From Succinispira mobilis DSM 6222 (GTDB lineage Bacteria > Bacillota > Negativicutes > Acidaminococcales > Succinispiraceae), in NCBI RefSeq assembly GCF_000384135.1, contig NZ_KB913028.1, positions 642,851 through 706,850 of the forward strand: 64,000 nt of DNA, given 5' to 3'. The position numbers and the translations under genes are program-made. Shown piece by piece: positions 16,684-26,693 of this stretch; the first letter of the stretch is position 1, and every line of letters begins with the position of its first letter. Below the pieces are notes generated by a model. That model made no database searches and was not told the origin of the DNA. It worked only from the letters and a program-made list of their open reading frames with translations.

Positions 16684-18849
16684 TTAGAACATCCCCCTTT
16701 CTTTTTGCATTCTGACTAAGGTTTCATAGCAATTAGATCTAACACTAATATAATCATCCATGCCCGCAGCATCGCACAATTCTTTTAGTTCTTTGCTTGG
16801 TGCTCCAGCTAAAAATACTTTGATTTTAGAATTCGCAGCTTTTAATTTGCGAGTAAGTTCAGGTGCTAAATCTGGATAAGTAGCATCAGTAGAACAAATA
16901 ATTGTGGCATCAGCTTTAGAAGCTAAAACCGCTTGCACAGCTTCATCAACTGTTGGGAAGCCGTCATTGCCAATTACATCAAAAGCGGCAACTTGCATGA
17001 AAGAAGTTACAAATTCAGCCCGGGCTTTATGCTGCGGAATTGGACCCATGTTCGATAAGAAAATGGTGTAATTTTCCCCTGTTGTGGCTTTAAAAGTTTC
17101 AGTGCGTTTTCGCATTTCTTCGTAATTTTCCGTCCAACGATGTGCGGCAATTGCCTCAACCGTAGGTTGTTTATGATTAGAGCCAGTTAGCGCTTGGTTT
17201 AGTTCGCCCGCAGTTGCGCCAACGAGCATGGCTTTAATCGCTAAAGTAACTAAAGTACCTACTTCGCTAGCATCACAATCACTGATTTCTTTTAACAGGG
17301 CTTGGGCCATAGCATTATCACGATTTTTAGCATTAACTTCTAGACTAGTAATGCGTTGCGCTTTAAGTTCAGGATAATTAACTGGTTCGACAGTTAAAGG
17401 AACTTCGGTCATGTTAGGATACATGTTATTGCCAACCGCACGGTCACTACGCATTGCTAACTTTTTAAATCTATCAGCTAAAATACTAGTTAAATCTGAG
17501 TGAATTTTACTAGTTTGTAAAGCTTCTAAAATACCACCTTGAGCTTCCAGTTCTTGGAATTTAGCCCAAGCTTTTTCGGTTAATTGGTTAGTAAGTGGCT
17601 CTAAATACCAAGAACCGCCCGCAGGATCAATTGGTTGAATTAAATTGAACTCATGTTGCAACATTATTTGCACATTACGCGCAATACGACGCGAAAACTC
17701 ATCGCTAGGACGAATTACATGGTCAAAAGGTTTGATAAACATGCCATCTATGCCACCAATAACGGCAGAAAAAGATTGTGTTGCGGCACGTAACACATTT
17801 ACATAAGGATCATAGGCTGTTTGGCAGAAAGTCGAGGTGCTAACAAATAAGTCGATTTTCTCAGCCGCTTTGCTACCAGCAAAACTTTGTACGATTTGGC
17901 TCCAAATCATTTTTACGCTACGCAATTTAGCGATTTCCATAAAAAAGTTAGCGCCAATACTAAAGTGAAAACGTACATGTTTGCAAAATGCTTCAATGCT
18001 AATCCCGCGCAGTAGCATGGCTTTAATATAAGTTACCGCAGTGCTCATGGCATAACCAATTTCTTGCACGTCATTGCCACCCGCATTATGATAAACATCT
18101 GTATCAATAATTACAGTTTTTAAATTAGGGGCATGTTCTTCAGCCCAAGCAATGCTATGAGCCATTTCGTCATAGTATTCATCTAAAGAGCGCGCCAAAG
18201 TACCAGAACTAGCTAGTTCACCGATCGGATCGGCTGCTACAGCTCCAGTTAATTTATGTGTATCAAAACCTTGTTTTTCAGCAAAAGCAGCAATAGCTGC
18301 TAGCAAGGCAATATTCGAAGCCCCTGCATAAAGTGCTAAATCTTGTTGAACAAGGTTAATATCTTTTAAGATAACTTCTAAATCAGCTAAAGTAGAAACT
18401 GAAACTCCTTTATCGGCAAATTCAACATCTAAAGCCTCAGGAGCATCGATACCTTTGCGGCTAGCAGTATCTAGGACAAAACTAACAGCAGTAGTTCCTT
18501 TTAATAGCTCGCGTTTTAAAACAGCGTTTGCTTCTGCTAAACTTTTAGCATCACATTGTTGAGCAATGATCCAAGGTTTGCTAATATAGCCACTGGCATG
18601 CGCCCCACGAAGATTGCTAGCTTGTGCTGGATAAGTTTGCGGATGCGTGAGTTTTTCTAAATCTTCTGGGAGGTAAATTGGATTTAAAGTAATTCCCTCG
18701 TATGTTTTAGTAAACATACTTTTATCAAAATCAGCACCTTTGAGGGCAATAATTGCTTGCTCTTTCCATTGGTCATAGCAAGTAGCCTCAAATTCGTCAA
18801 AGTTGATTTCAGGAATTTCCGTGTTCTCAAGGTCTTTTACTTGTTCCAT
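16684..18849 (-). CDS. mutA: Methylmalonyl-CoA mutase small (beta) subunit
   Basis: Non-catalytic partner of MutB (721 residues), same overall fold. Its C-terminal domain keeps the flavodoxin-like outline (DAVQAVLASKADATIICSTD) but lacks DxHxxG: the matching place reads SNMGPIPQHKAR, so it cannot bind the cobalt through histidine. AAGGAAGG precedes the ATG. It is the first gene after a 5' leader of almost 600 nt that contains a cobalamin riboswitch and a terminator. Confidence 0.95.
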   Translation of the reverse strand: MEQVKDLENTEIPEINFDEFEATCYDQWKEQAIIALKGADFDKSMFTKTYEGITLNPIYLPEDLEKLTHPQTYPAQASNLRGAHASGYISKPWIIAQQCDAKSLAEANAVLKRELLKGTTAVSFVLDTASRKGIDAPEALDVEFADKGVSVSTLADLEVILKDINLVQQDLALYAGASNIALLAAIAAFAEKQGFDTHKLTGAVAADPIGELASSGTLARSLDEYYDEMAHSIAWAEEHAPNLKTVIIDTDVYHNAGGNDVQEIGYAMSTAVTYIKAMLLRGISIEAFCKHVRFHFSIGANFFMEIAKLRSVKMIWSQIVQSFAGSKAAEKIDLFVSTSTFCQTAYDPYVNVLRAATQSFSAVIGGIDGMFIKPFDHVIRPSDEFSRRIARNVQIMLQHEFNLIQPIDPAGGSWYLEPLTNQLTEKAWAKFQELEAQGGILEALQTSKIHSDLTSILADRFKKLAMRSDRAVGNNMYPNMTEVPLTVEPVNYPELKAQRITSLEVNAKNRDNAMAQALLKEISDCDASEVGTLVTLAIKAMLVGATAGELNQALTGSNHKQPTVEAIAAHRWTENYEEMRKRTETFKATTGENYTIFLSNMGPIPQHKARAEFVTSFMQVAAFDVIGNDGFPTVDEAVQAVLASKADATIICSTDATYPDLAPELTRKLKAANSKIKVFLAGAPSKELKELCDAAGMDDYISVRSNCYETLVRMQKERGMF

Positions 18850-19111
18850 ATACGGTATCCTTCCTTTTAGTTATATATTTGCGGGGGAACGAATACTATT
18901 TTCTTGGTTTATTTAGCAGAGTGGTTCGAGTACCTCCTACCTAAACTGCCAATAAACGTCTCAAAGTATTAGACACGTTTTAAACGTGCTGTAATATTGC
19001 TTGGCGCACCCTTGCGCCAAATTCAAGGAGAAAGAAAATAATAAAGATGGTGTTAAGGTAAAAGAATGGTGTATGCTGGAGCTAAGTTAAAATACCCTGT
19101 GGCCCTAACTT
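18850..19111 (-). other. Structured spacer between riboswitch terminator and mutA
   Basis: About 260 nt without a gene. It holds a hairpin TTGGCGCA/TGCGCCAA (19001-19020) and a palindrome CACGTTTTAAACGTG (18974-18988), neither followed by a T tract. I recognise no second riboswitch family, and no good internal promoter is obvious. Confidence 0.5.
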
Positions 19112-19152
19112 AAAAAACGCAGAAAACCGCCTTTCTTAAAGAAAGACGGTTT
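19112..19152 (-). terminator. Terminator of the cobalamin riboswitch
   Basis: On the minus strand AAACCGTCTTTC pairs with GAAAGGCGGTTT around a short loop, then TTTT-CTGCG-TTTTTT. It lies about 110 nt after the aptamer, where a transcriptional expression platform is expected. Confidence 0.75.
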
Positions 19153-19263
19153 AAAATGTCAGTAAAAGATTCGCAATAAATATCCAAGCTGAAAAGAACA
19201 TTATGGAATAAATTCTCGCGACATCTCCTCCCCGTCTCTCGCAGGTCAAACAGTGATGCTAGA

Positions 19264-19413
19264 TACAGGCAGTTCTTCTGACTTAGATTCATAGCTTGTT
19301 TCGCCTTCCCAGTAAAAACCAGTGGCAATGTGAAACGCGCTCCTCATTACAGCGGCGGGACCGTGTTGGAATTACACCAACTTCCCTATTAAGCTCCGTT
19401 AGGAGCACCTGTA
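19264..19413 (-). promoter_or_regulatory. Cobalamin (adenosylcobalamin) riboswitch aptamer
   Basis: Read on the minus strand, the segment has the cobalamin aptamer landmarks in order: GGTGCTCC near the 5' end, GGGAA, GGTGTAATTCCAACACGG, CCCGCCGCTGTA, CCACTGG, ACTGGGAAGGC, and the B12 box AGTCAGAAGAACTGCCTG. Closing stem P1 is TACAGG (19408-19413) with CCTGTA (19264-19269). It lies between a strong promoter and the mutA leader terminator. The usual effect of ligand is to shut off the downstream gene. Confidence 0.93.
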
Positions 19414-19440
19414 CAACAATATATTAACTTATGGTTCTTA

Positions 19441-19469
19441 ATTCTAAATCTTCTTTTTGTGATTGTCAA
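19441..19469 (-). promoter_or_regulatory. Promoter of the riboswitch-mut operon
   Basis: On the minus strand TTGACA (19464-19469), a 17-bp spacer and TAGAAT (19441-19446), about 25 nt upstream of the aptamer. Confidence 0.8.
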
Positions 19470-19671
19470 GCAGAAAAAACAAAAAATAATAAAAAAAATA
19501 TTGACTCTACCATAAGTATATCCTTTAAGCTTTAGCAAAGTTAGGAGCTTAGAAATTTGTAATAATAGAAAAAATATGTATAAAATAAACTTAAAAAGAA
19601 TAAAAAAACAAACGACAAGGAATACAAATACAATATTCAATGATAAAAAACACCTGAAAGGAGGATATTTA

Positions 19672-20460
19672 ATGAAAATAGCCTTGTTACATTTTTCCTT
19701 GGTAGCAGGACCATTAGAGAAAAATTTGCAAAAACTGTGTTGGGGGATAGAAACTGCAGCTGAAAATGGCGCTAAATGGATAATAACTCCAGAAATGGCT
19801 CTACAAGGATATTATATGAATTGTATCGCGGGCAATTATCAACCAGTAAGCGAAAATTCCTCAGAATTAGAACCGTTAAAGGCGCTGGCCAAAAAATATC
19901 AATTGACTATTTTTCTTGGTTGTGCAGAATTAACAGCTAAACAGGCCTATAATGCCTGTTTAGTGATAGATGCTAGCGGAGAAATAGTAGCTCGACATTA
20001 TAAAATTCGTACTTTAAATTGGATAACTGAAGCCTGGTCGACTCCTGGCGATAGCTTAGAAGTAGTAGAAATAGCGGGAGTTCGTGTAGGCTTATTAGTT
20101 TGTGCTGATGCTTGGTTTGCTGAAAATGCAGCGGTATTAACGCAAAAAGCGGCGCAACTGATAGTCGTTGTGGCCGCGTGGCCACCAGGGTGTGGCGGCC
20201 CACCAGAGGCAGCTTGGAAAAGATGCTCACAAGCTGCCTCTAATATTCCCGTTATAGTGTGTAATCAAACAGGCAGAACAGAAAAATTAGATTTGACAAT
20301 TGCACAAAGTGCAGTTGTAGTGGCTGATAAAATTATAACGGCTTATCAAGGTGTAGCAGAAAAAATTTTATACGCGCAGTTACCAGCTGATCTGACTGAT
20401 CCTAGTAAGTGGCAGACAGTAAATTTTGAATTAGCTCCAGGTAATTGTAACTTGCTTTAA
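19672..20460 (+). CDS. Carbon-nitrogen hydrolase (nitrilase family)
   Basis: Cytoplasmic nitrilase-fold hydrolase of 262 residues. The catalytic triad is visible: Glu in ITPEMALQG, Lys in RHYKIRTLNW, Cys in GLLVCADAW. The ATG at 19672 follows a perfect AAGGAGG site. Family members hydrolyse amides, nitriles or carbamoyl groups; the substrate cannot be read from the sequence. It is the gene just before the CobN-like chelatase on the same strand, 140 nt apart, so a link to cobalamin or tetrapyrrole side-chain chemistry is possible but unproven. Confidence 0.85.
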   Translation: MKIALLHFSLVAGPLEKNLQKLCWGIETAAENGAKWIITPEMALQGYYMNCIAGNYQPVSENSSELEPLKALAKKYQLTIFLGCAELTAKQAYNACLVIDASGEIVARHYKIRTLNWITEAWSTPGDSLEVVEIAGVRVGLLVCADAWFAENAAVLTQKAAQLIVVVAAWPPGCGGPPEAAWKRCSQAASNIPVIVCNQTGRTEKLDLTIAQSAVVVADKIITAYQGVAEKILYAQLPADLTDPSKWQTVNFELAPGNCNLL

Positions 20461-20600
20461 ACAGCTTTAGGAGTAGTAAATAGCAAAACTAACTACTTAG
20501 GTAAAGGATAATTAAACACTTAGTTTGGTAGTTTAGCTGATAAAGCTAGACAAGGGTTTAGCGTTCTAAGAATTAGTAAATGTTTAAGGAGCATAACATA

Positions 20601-23600
20601 ATGGCAAAAATTATAGTAATAACAAATATGGAAAATCATTTTACAGGCTTACAGCGGGCATCTCAGAGAATTTTAGCAACTGAGCAGTTACTAGATAAAA
20701 TGGAAATAATTCAAGTTAATGACCAAGAAATCTGGAATAAAAACTGGGAAAATAAAATTAAACAAAGTGCTTTTGTTTTAACGACTTGGATGGGGACGGG
20801 TTTATGTTGTGATTTTTTGAAAAAAGCTTCAACTTTTATGCAAAATAATCAAAAAAAGCATTTGTTTGCAATTATTGATCCTGGCGATGATGCTTTAAGT
20901 TTTGGCATTACAAGCCAAGAAATTGAACGCATTGGCAAATATTTGTCTTATGGTGGTTTAGACAATTATATTAATTTATGTGCATATTTAATGAATTATT
21001 ATTTGCCTGAAAAGGTTAGTTATCTGGAACCGCAGCAGTTACCTTGGTGCGGTATATACCATCCTAAATTTTCTGGTCAAGCTTTAACTACAGAGGAATT
21101 TTTTGAAAAAATATACCAAAAAGATAAACCTGTTGTCGGGTTAGTGTTTGCGCGAGAAGATTGGCTTTGGGATAATATTGATTATCAAAATAGTATTATT
21201 ACGGCCTTAGAGCAAGAGGGATGCAATGTTTTAGCGTTGTTTAGTAGTAATTTGGCTAACTCTGAAACTGGAGCTCCGGCCTTAGGGGAAAGTATTCAAA
21301 AAATGTTTTATTACCAGGGGCAGGTGGCGATAGATGTTTTAATAAATCCGTTTGTTTTCTCGCTTACTGTCACGGGCTTTGCAAGTCTTAAAAATTTACA
21401 AGAGCTAGGTGTGCCAATATTACAAGTGCATAATATGTATATGGATTACAAATGGTGGGAAGCAAGTTATGTCGGTTTAACGGCCAATGAAGTTGCTTAT
21501 GCGGTAGCAATGCCAGAGTTTGATGGGGTAATCCATGCGGTGCCGACAAGTACCAGAGAACAAGCAGCTGACGGAACGCATTATCGCTATGTTCTGGAAG
21601 AGCGAATTAAGATGCTAGCTAGAAAAACTCGTAAATGGGCAATGTTAGCCAAAAAACCTAATTCTGAGAAAAAAGTAGCGATTGTATTTCATAATTATCC
21701 ACCGACAAATTCTAATATTGGTAGTGCCGCTTGTATCGACTCCATTGAAAGTGTGCGTGTTTTATTAGGAAAATTGGCGGATAAAGGTTATAAAGTCGGC
21801 GAGATTCCGGCTTCGAGCCAAGAATTTATTGAAGAAATTACCGCACATGCGACCAATGATCGTAGATTTATTTCCGAAAAACTTTTGGATAATGCCGATG
21901 CAACTTTAAGCGCGGCGGAGTATCAAAAATTTTATAACAGCTTACCAGAAAAAGTCCAACAGCAATTACAAAGCGATTGGGGCGATGCGCCTGGGGAAGT
22001 GTTTAATCATAAGCAAAAGTTGATAGTGCCTGGAGTTATTAGAGATAATGTTTTTATTACCGTACAACCACCACGGGGTTTTGGGGATGATCCAGGTAAA
22101 ATATATCATTCGCCAGATTGTGCCCCGACACATCATTATTTAGGCTTTTATTATTGGCTAAGAGATGTTTGGCAAGCTGATGCAATGATTCATGTAGGTA
22201 CACATGGTAATTTGGAATGGTTACCAGGTAAAGGCAATGCAATGTCCGCGGCCTGCTATTCGGATATAGCTACAGGTGATATGCCCAATATTTATCCCTA
22301 TTGGATAACTTGTGTAGGCGAAGGTATTCAAGCTAAACGGCGAAGTGCTGCTTGCTTAATAAGTTATTTATCGGCACCGATGAGTACGGCAGGGACCTAT
22401 GAAGAACTAGCTGAGTTAGAACAATTATTGGAAGAATACTGCCATTTTGCTAATGATGAAAGTGCAGTCGCAGCTCTACCGGCAATAGAAGAGTTAACAC
22501 ATACTAAAGTGCAGGAATGTAACTTACAAGAAGATGTGCCAACTATAGCAGGTGAAACCTTTTTAGCTTATGTAGGTCGGTTGCATGTATATATGACTGA
22601 TATTAAAAATATGCAAATAAGTACAGGGTTACATATTTTAGGTGAACCGCCAGTTGATCAAGAACTAATTGAATATTTATTAGCTTTAACAAAATTAGAA
22701 AATGGGGAAAAACCTTCTCTATTAAAATCGCTAGCACAATTTTATGGATATGAATATTACCAATTGTTAGAAGCTAGTAGCCAAATGTTGCCTAGTGGGA
22801 AACAAACTTATGGACAATTTTTAGATGAGCTTCAAGCTAAAGCGCGGGAGCTATTAGTATTTTTACAAATTAATAATTTTGAGCCTGCGGTAGTTGAACA
22901 ATTGCCAAAGCTTGACTGGATAAAAGCTTTAAGCCGAGAAAATCTAACAATTTTACAAACAATTAGTAGCTATATTTGCACACATATTGCGCCTAGCTTG
23001 TTATTGACAACACAAGAGCAAGATAACATTATGGCGGCCTTAAACGGCGAGTATATTGAACCGAGTGCATCGGGAGCACCTACGAGTGGTGGTGCAGATT
23101 TATTGCCTACGGGTAGAAATTTTTATAGCATTGATCCGCGAGCCTTACCAACGAAAGTTGCTTGGGAAATTGGCAAGAAAATGGCCGATGATGTTATCGA
23201 CAGATTTATTCAAGAGGAAGGGCACTATCCAGAAAGTGTGGGCATAATTTTATGGGCGACTAGCAATTTGCGGAATCACGGTCAATGTATTGCTGAATTT
23301 TTGTATTTGATGGGCTTAAGACCAGTATGGCAAGCTGGTAGCGGTCGTGTGGTTGGCTTAGAAGTTATGTCCTTAGCTGAATTGCAAAGACCGCGCATTG
23401 ATGTTACGGGTCGAATTAGTGGTTTGTTCCGCGATAGTTTGCCTGCTTCAGTTACTTGGCTAGATACAGCGGTAGATTTAGTAGCAAAGCTAGAGGAAGA
23501 TTTAGAATTGAATTTTGTGCGGAAACATGTTTTGCAAGAAAGTGGTGAGTTGATAGAAGCTGGGCTGACTGAAGAAGAGGCTTGGCGTGAAGCCTCATAT

Positions 23601-24323
23601 CGAATTTTTGGTGATCCACCAGGGGCACATGGGGCTGGAATTGGGGCAGTGTTAGAAGCGAAAAATTGGGAAAATGTAGATGATTTGGCGGCGGTTTATA
23701 CGAGATGGGGCGGACATGTATATGGTAAAGGTGCAGCGGGGGAATATTCGCCAGAACGCTTTAAAAGACGAATGTCACAGCTAGAAATAACTTTACAAAA
23801 CGTGGATCACCGCGAATCATCAATGTTAAGTGGCGATGATTATAATAATTATCGTGGCGGGATGGTAGCGGCAGTACGTAGCTACCGTGGTGAAATGCCT
23901 AAGAATTATGTAAGTGATAGTTCGGATCGTAAACAAATTCAAGTACGAAGTTTAAATGAAGAACTCAAACGTTGGTTTCGTGGTGAAGCAATTAATCCTA
24001 AGTATGTTGAAGGTATGAAAAAGCATGGCTATAAAGGTGCAGGTGATTTGGCAACCTATGTAGCTGTAAGTTATCAGTGGGATGCAACTAGTGAAGTTAT
24101 GGAAGACTGGATGTATGAAAAATATGTAGAAAAATATGCCTTAGACCCTAAAATGCAAGAGTGGATGAAAGAAGTTAATCCTTGGGCCCTGCATCGTATA
24201 GCCGAAGTATTGCTAGAAGCGGAACAACGCGGACTGTGGAATGCTAAAGCAGAGAGCAAAGCAGAATTGCAAAAACTATTTTTAAGTTTAGAAGGAGAAC
24301 TAGAAGAAAAACAAGATAATTAA
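20601..24323 (+). CDS. cobN: CobN/ChlH-type chelatase large subunit
   Basis: Large cytoplasmic protein (1240 residues) of the CobN/BchH/ChlH family, the tetrapyrrole-binding subunit of ATP-dependent cobalt or magnesium chelatases. Family features include HVGTHGNLEWLPGKG (about residues 530-545), the late ATSNLRNHGQCIAEFLYLMG and FGDPPGAHGAG, and the C-terminal VSYQWDATSEVMEDWMYEKY. Start at ATG 20601 with AAGGAG 9 nt upstream. The AAA+ partners (CobS/CobT or ChlI/ChlD) are not in this window, and an anaerobe would be expected to use CbiK instead. A role as cobaltochelatase is likely from the methylmalonyl/B12 context, but the metal is inferred. Confidence 0.85.
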   Translation: MAKIIVITNMENHFTGLQRASQRILATEQLLDKMEIIQVNDQEIWNKNWENKIKQSAFVLTTWMGTGLCCDFLKKASTFMQNNQKKHLFAIIDPGDDALSFGITSQEIERIGKYLSYGGLDNYINLCAYLMNYYLPEKVSYLEPQQLPWCGIYHPKFSGQALTTEEFFEKIYQKDKPVVGLVFAREDWLWDNIDYQNSIITALEQEGCNVLALFSSNLANSETGAPALGESIQKMFYYQGQVAIDVLINPFVFSLTVTGFASLKNLQELGVPILQVHNMYMDYKWWEASYVGLTANEVAYAVAMPEFDGVIHAVPTSTREQAADGTHYRYVLEERIKMLARKTRKWAMLAKKPNSEKKVAIVFHNYPPTNSNIGSAACIDSIESVRVLLGKLADKGYKVGEIPASSQEFIEEITAHATNDRRFISEKLLDNADATLSAAEYQKFYNSLPEKVQQQLQSDWGDAPGEVFNHKQKLIVPGVIRDNVFITVQPPRGFGDDPGKIYHSPDCAPTHHYLGFYYWLRDVWQADAMIHVGTHGNLEWLPGKGNAMSAACYSDIATGDMPNIYPYWITCVGEGIQAKRRSAACLISYLSAPMSTAGTYEELAELEQLLEEYCHFANDESAVAALPAIEELTHTKVQECNLQEDVPTIAGETFLAYVGRLHVYMTDIKNMQISTGLHILGEPPVDQELIEYLLALTKLENGEKPSLLKSLAQFYGYEYYQLLEASSQMLPSGKQTYGQFLDELQAKARELLVFLQINNFEPAVVEQLPKLDWIKALSRENLTILQTISSYICTHIAPSLLLTTQEQDNIMAALNGEYIEPSASGAPTSGGADLLPTGRNFYSIDPRALPTKVAWEIGKKMADDVIDRFIQEEGHYPESVGIILWATSNLRNHGQCIAEFLYLMGLRPVWQAGSGRVVGLEVMSLAELQRPRIDVTGRISGLFRDSLPASVTWLDTAVDLVAKLEEDLELNFVRKHVLQESGELIEAGLTEEEAWREASYRIFGDPPGAHGAGIGAVLEAKNWENVDDLAAVYTRWGGHVYGKGAAGEYSPERFKRRMSQLEITLQNVDHRESSMLSGDDYNNYRGGMVAAVRSYRGEMPKNYVSDSSDRKQIQVRSLNEELKRWFRGEAINPKYVEGMKKHGYKGAGDLATYVAVSYQWDATSEVMEDWMYEKYVEKYALDPKMQEWMKEVNPWALHRIAEVLLEAEQRGLWNAKAESKAELQKLFLSLEGELEEKQDN

Positions 24324-24339
24324 AAATTAAGGTAAAAAA

Positions 24340-24384
24340 GGTGCTGTCTTTAAATAGGTTTATGAACCTGTTTTAGGCAGCATC
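24340..24384 (+). terminator. Hairpin after the CobN-like gene
   Basis: GGTGCTG pairs with CAGCATC and AGGTT with AACCT in one long imperfect stem, 16 nt after the stop codon. The T tract expected after it is missing; haemagglutinin-like coding sequence begins at once, suggesting that the joint cut the terminator short. Confidence 0.55.
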
Positions 24385-26615
24385 GTTAAATGGCTTTTTA
24401 GAAGTAGCAGGTCAGCGAGCAAGTGTAGTAATTGCCAACCCTAATGGAATAAAAATAAATGGCTTTGGCTATATTAATACTAGCCAAGCAACCATTTCTA
24501 CTGGCTTAATTGACGACTGGCAACAAGGACGAGTAGCGTTTAAACCCCTCGCTCCAGCCAATATCCTAGTGCAAGGTGAAGGACTAAACGCTGAGCAAAC
24601 GGATAAGTTAGAGCTATTTAGCTTAGAGTTTAACAATTCTGCTTCAGAACTATGGGCTAAGCAGTTAGATATAACGGCCAATACTGAGCTAAATAATACA
24701 GGTAAAATAGTTGCGACTGGCAAAACCAAATTACATAGCCAAAACTTTAAAAACACAGAAAATGCCCTGCTAAGTAGTGGTGCTGACTTAGAAATAACAG
24801 CAACTGAGCAAGTATTAAATCAAGCAGCGACAATTACCGCTTTAGGTCAAGGTAAAATAGCAGGCAAAAACTTTTTAAACAAAGATAAGGCCCTAGTTAA
24901 AACCCAAGATGCTTTGGCAATAACTACCCAAGAAAATATTAAAAATCAAACAGCAAGTATTTTCGCTACAGGAAAACTGGAGCTTACAGGTAACTCCTTA
25001 GAAAATACAGGCAATGCCCTGCTGTATACAGGCTCGGAACTCACGGCCGACTTGAAAAATGATTTAAAAAATCAAGAAGCCACAATGCAAGCTACTGCTA
25101 AAACAAGTTTAAGTAGTAAAAACTTCTCAAATCGAGATAGTGCACAGCTTGTAAGTGGTGGCGCCTTGACAATAACAGCTAGCGATAGCTTGCTAAATCA
25201 AGAGTCAAGCTTAAAAAGTAAAACCAATTTGCAATTACAAACAGGCAAATTACTAAATCGTGCAGGTGGCGTGCTATTAAGTGAACTTGATACGACCCTC
25301 CAGACCGATAGCCTAACAAACAATAATTCAGTAATTGCAGTAAATGGCAAAATGCAGATTTTAGCAAACGAAATCAACAATCAAGACAATGCCTTGCTGT
25401 ACAGTAAAAATGATTTAGAGTTAAAAGCGAAAAATAAAATTTTAAATCAGTCTTCGACCATAGAAAGTCAAGGCAATATTACAATTAATACAGCAGAGCT
25501 AAGTAACGAAAAAAGTATTTTTGAAACTGATTGGGCGATAAGTAATCAATATATAGCCTACGGTATTAGTCCCATGTCGGGCTGCTATAGCGCAACACGG
25601 AACTTTAACCGCAATATAATGACCGGCAAAATTGATAATGAAACAGCGGCAGGCCAAATTTTGGCAGAAAAAGATATCGCAATTCAAGCTAATGTCAGCA
25701 ATCATTACAGCAAAATAGTAGCTGGCAATGACTTAAATATTCAAGGCGACCGTGTAGAAAACCTTGGTTATCAAGGCACAATAATAACTACAGATGTCGG
25801 CGCAGATAATCATAGCTGGAAATATAAAAAGAAACACAAATTACGCCGCTCAACTTGGGTATATGGTAATACCGCAATTCCCTACTATAAACAAGTAATC
25901 GTAGATGATAATATTGCACGTCTAGGGATATTAAGTGGGGTAAATACGGTAACTATTACCGCAGATAACGTTGAAAATAAAACTTTAGATGCAGGCAAAG
26001 CTGTTATAGAAAACAAAACCCCGGCTGCCAAACAACCACAAGTACAAAACTTAAAATGGCAAGAAAATAAACTAGATAAAAAAAGCACTTTAGCGAGCTT
26101 GGTTCGCAATGAACATCTCTTTAGTGTAAATAGCAATCCAAGTGCTAAATACCTCATAGAGACAAAAGCAGAATTCGCTAATTATAATAATTTTATCTCT
26201 AGCGACTATTTACTAGAGCGAGTAAAAACAAGTCCAGAGAAAGTAATAAAGCGTCTAGGTGATGGATATTACGAACAAAAACGAATTAGTGAACAAATAA
26301 CTGAATTAACCGGAAAAAAATATCTGCATAACTACAGCTCAGAAATAGAACAATATAAAAGCCTTCTAGAAAATGGCGCAACCTATGCCAACCAATATAA
26401 CCTTAATATCGGTATAGCTTTAACTAAAGAGCAAATGGCAGCGCTAACTAGTGATATAGTTTGGCTAGTAGAAAAAGAAATAGAGGGCGAAAAAGTCTTA
26501 GTGCCAGAAATTTACCTAGCAAATCTAAAAGCAGGAGATTTAACAAGTGGCGGCGCGATCATTACTGGAACTGATATCCAATTAATTGCCCAAGAAGACT
26601 TAAAAAATATCGGTA
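24377..26615 (+). pseudogene. Fragment of a filamentous haemagglutinin / two-partner-secretion exoprotein gene
   Basis: An open frame without a start or signal peptide. It begins in the middle of the TPS secretion domain (LNGFLEVAGQRASVVIANPN, then GFGYINTSQATISTG). It continues through about ten degenerate ~40-residue repeats of the type LENTGNALLYTGSELTADL, typical of FhaB beta-helices, then a less repetitive part up to LKNIG. The 5' end is lost at the hairpin of the CobN-like gene, and the 3' end is cut by the IS element at 26616. No TpsB transporter is present. The repeats indicate a surface adhesin or contact-dependent toxin scaffold exported across an outer membrane. Confidence 0.85.
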
Positions 26616-26657
26616 TGAGATGGTATAGTAAAATTGTAACAGCAACGCTGATATTTA
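26616..26657 (+). repeat. Left terminal inverted repeat of the IS3-family element
   Basis: Begins TGAGATGG and pairs with the right end at 27844-27885. The shared blocks are TGAGATGG, AAATTGTAAC and CTGATATTT. Confidence 0.8.
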
Positions 26658-26693
26658 TGATAAAATAATTCATAAGAAAGTGAGGCTATTACA

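Noticed and set aside
18921..18945. GGTTCGAGTACC, reminiscent of a tRNA T-loop
   Set aside because: No acceptor stem, anticodon arm or CCA-side pairing can be built around it.
19110..19328. 72-codon minus-strand reading frame in the mut leader
   Set aside because: It lies across the cobalamin aptamer and its terminator and has no ribosome binding site; chance frame.
24377..24568. An independent short gene ahead of the haemagglutinin frame
   Set aside because: It is in the same open frame and encodes the middle of the TPS domain, so it belongs to the haemagglutinin fragment.
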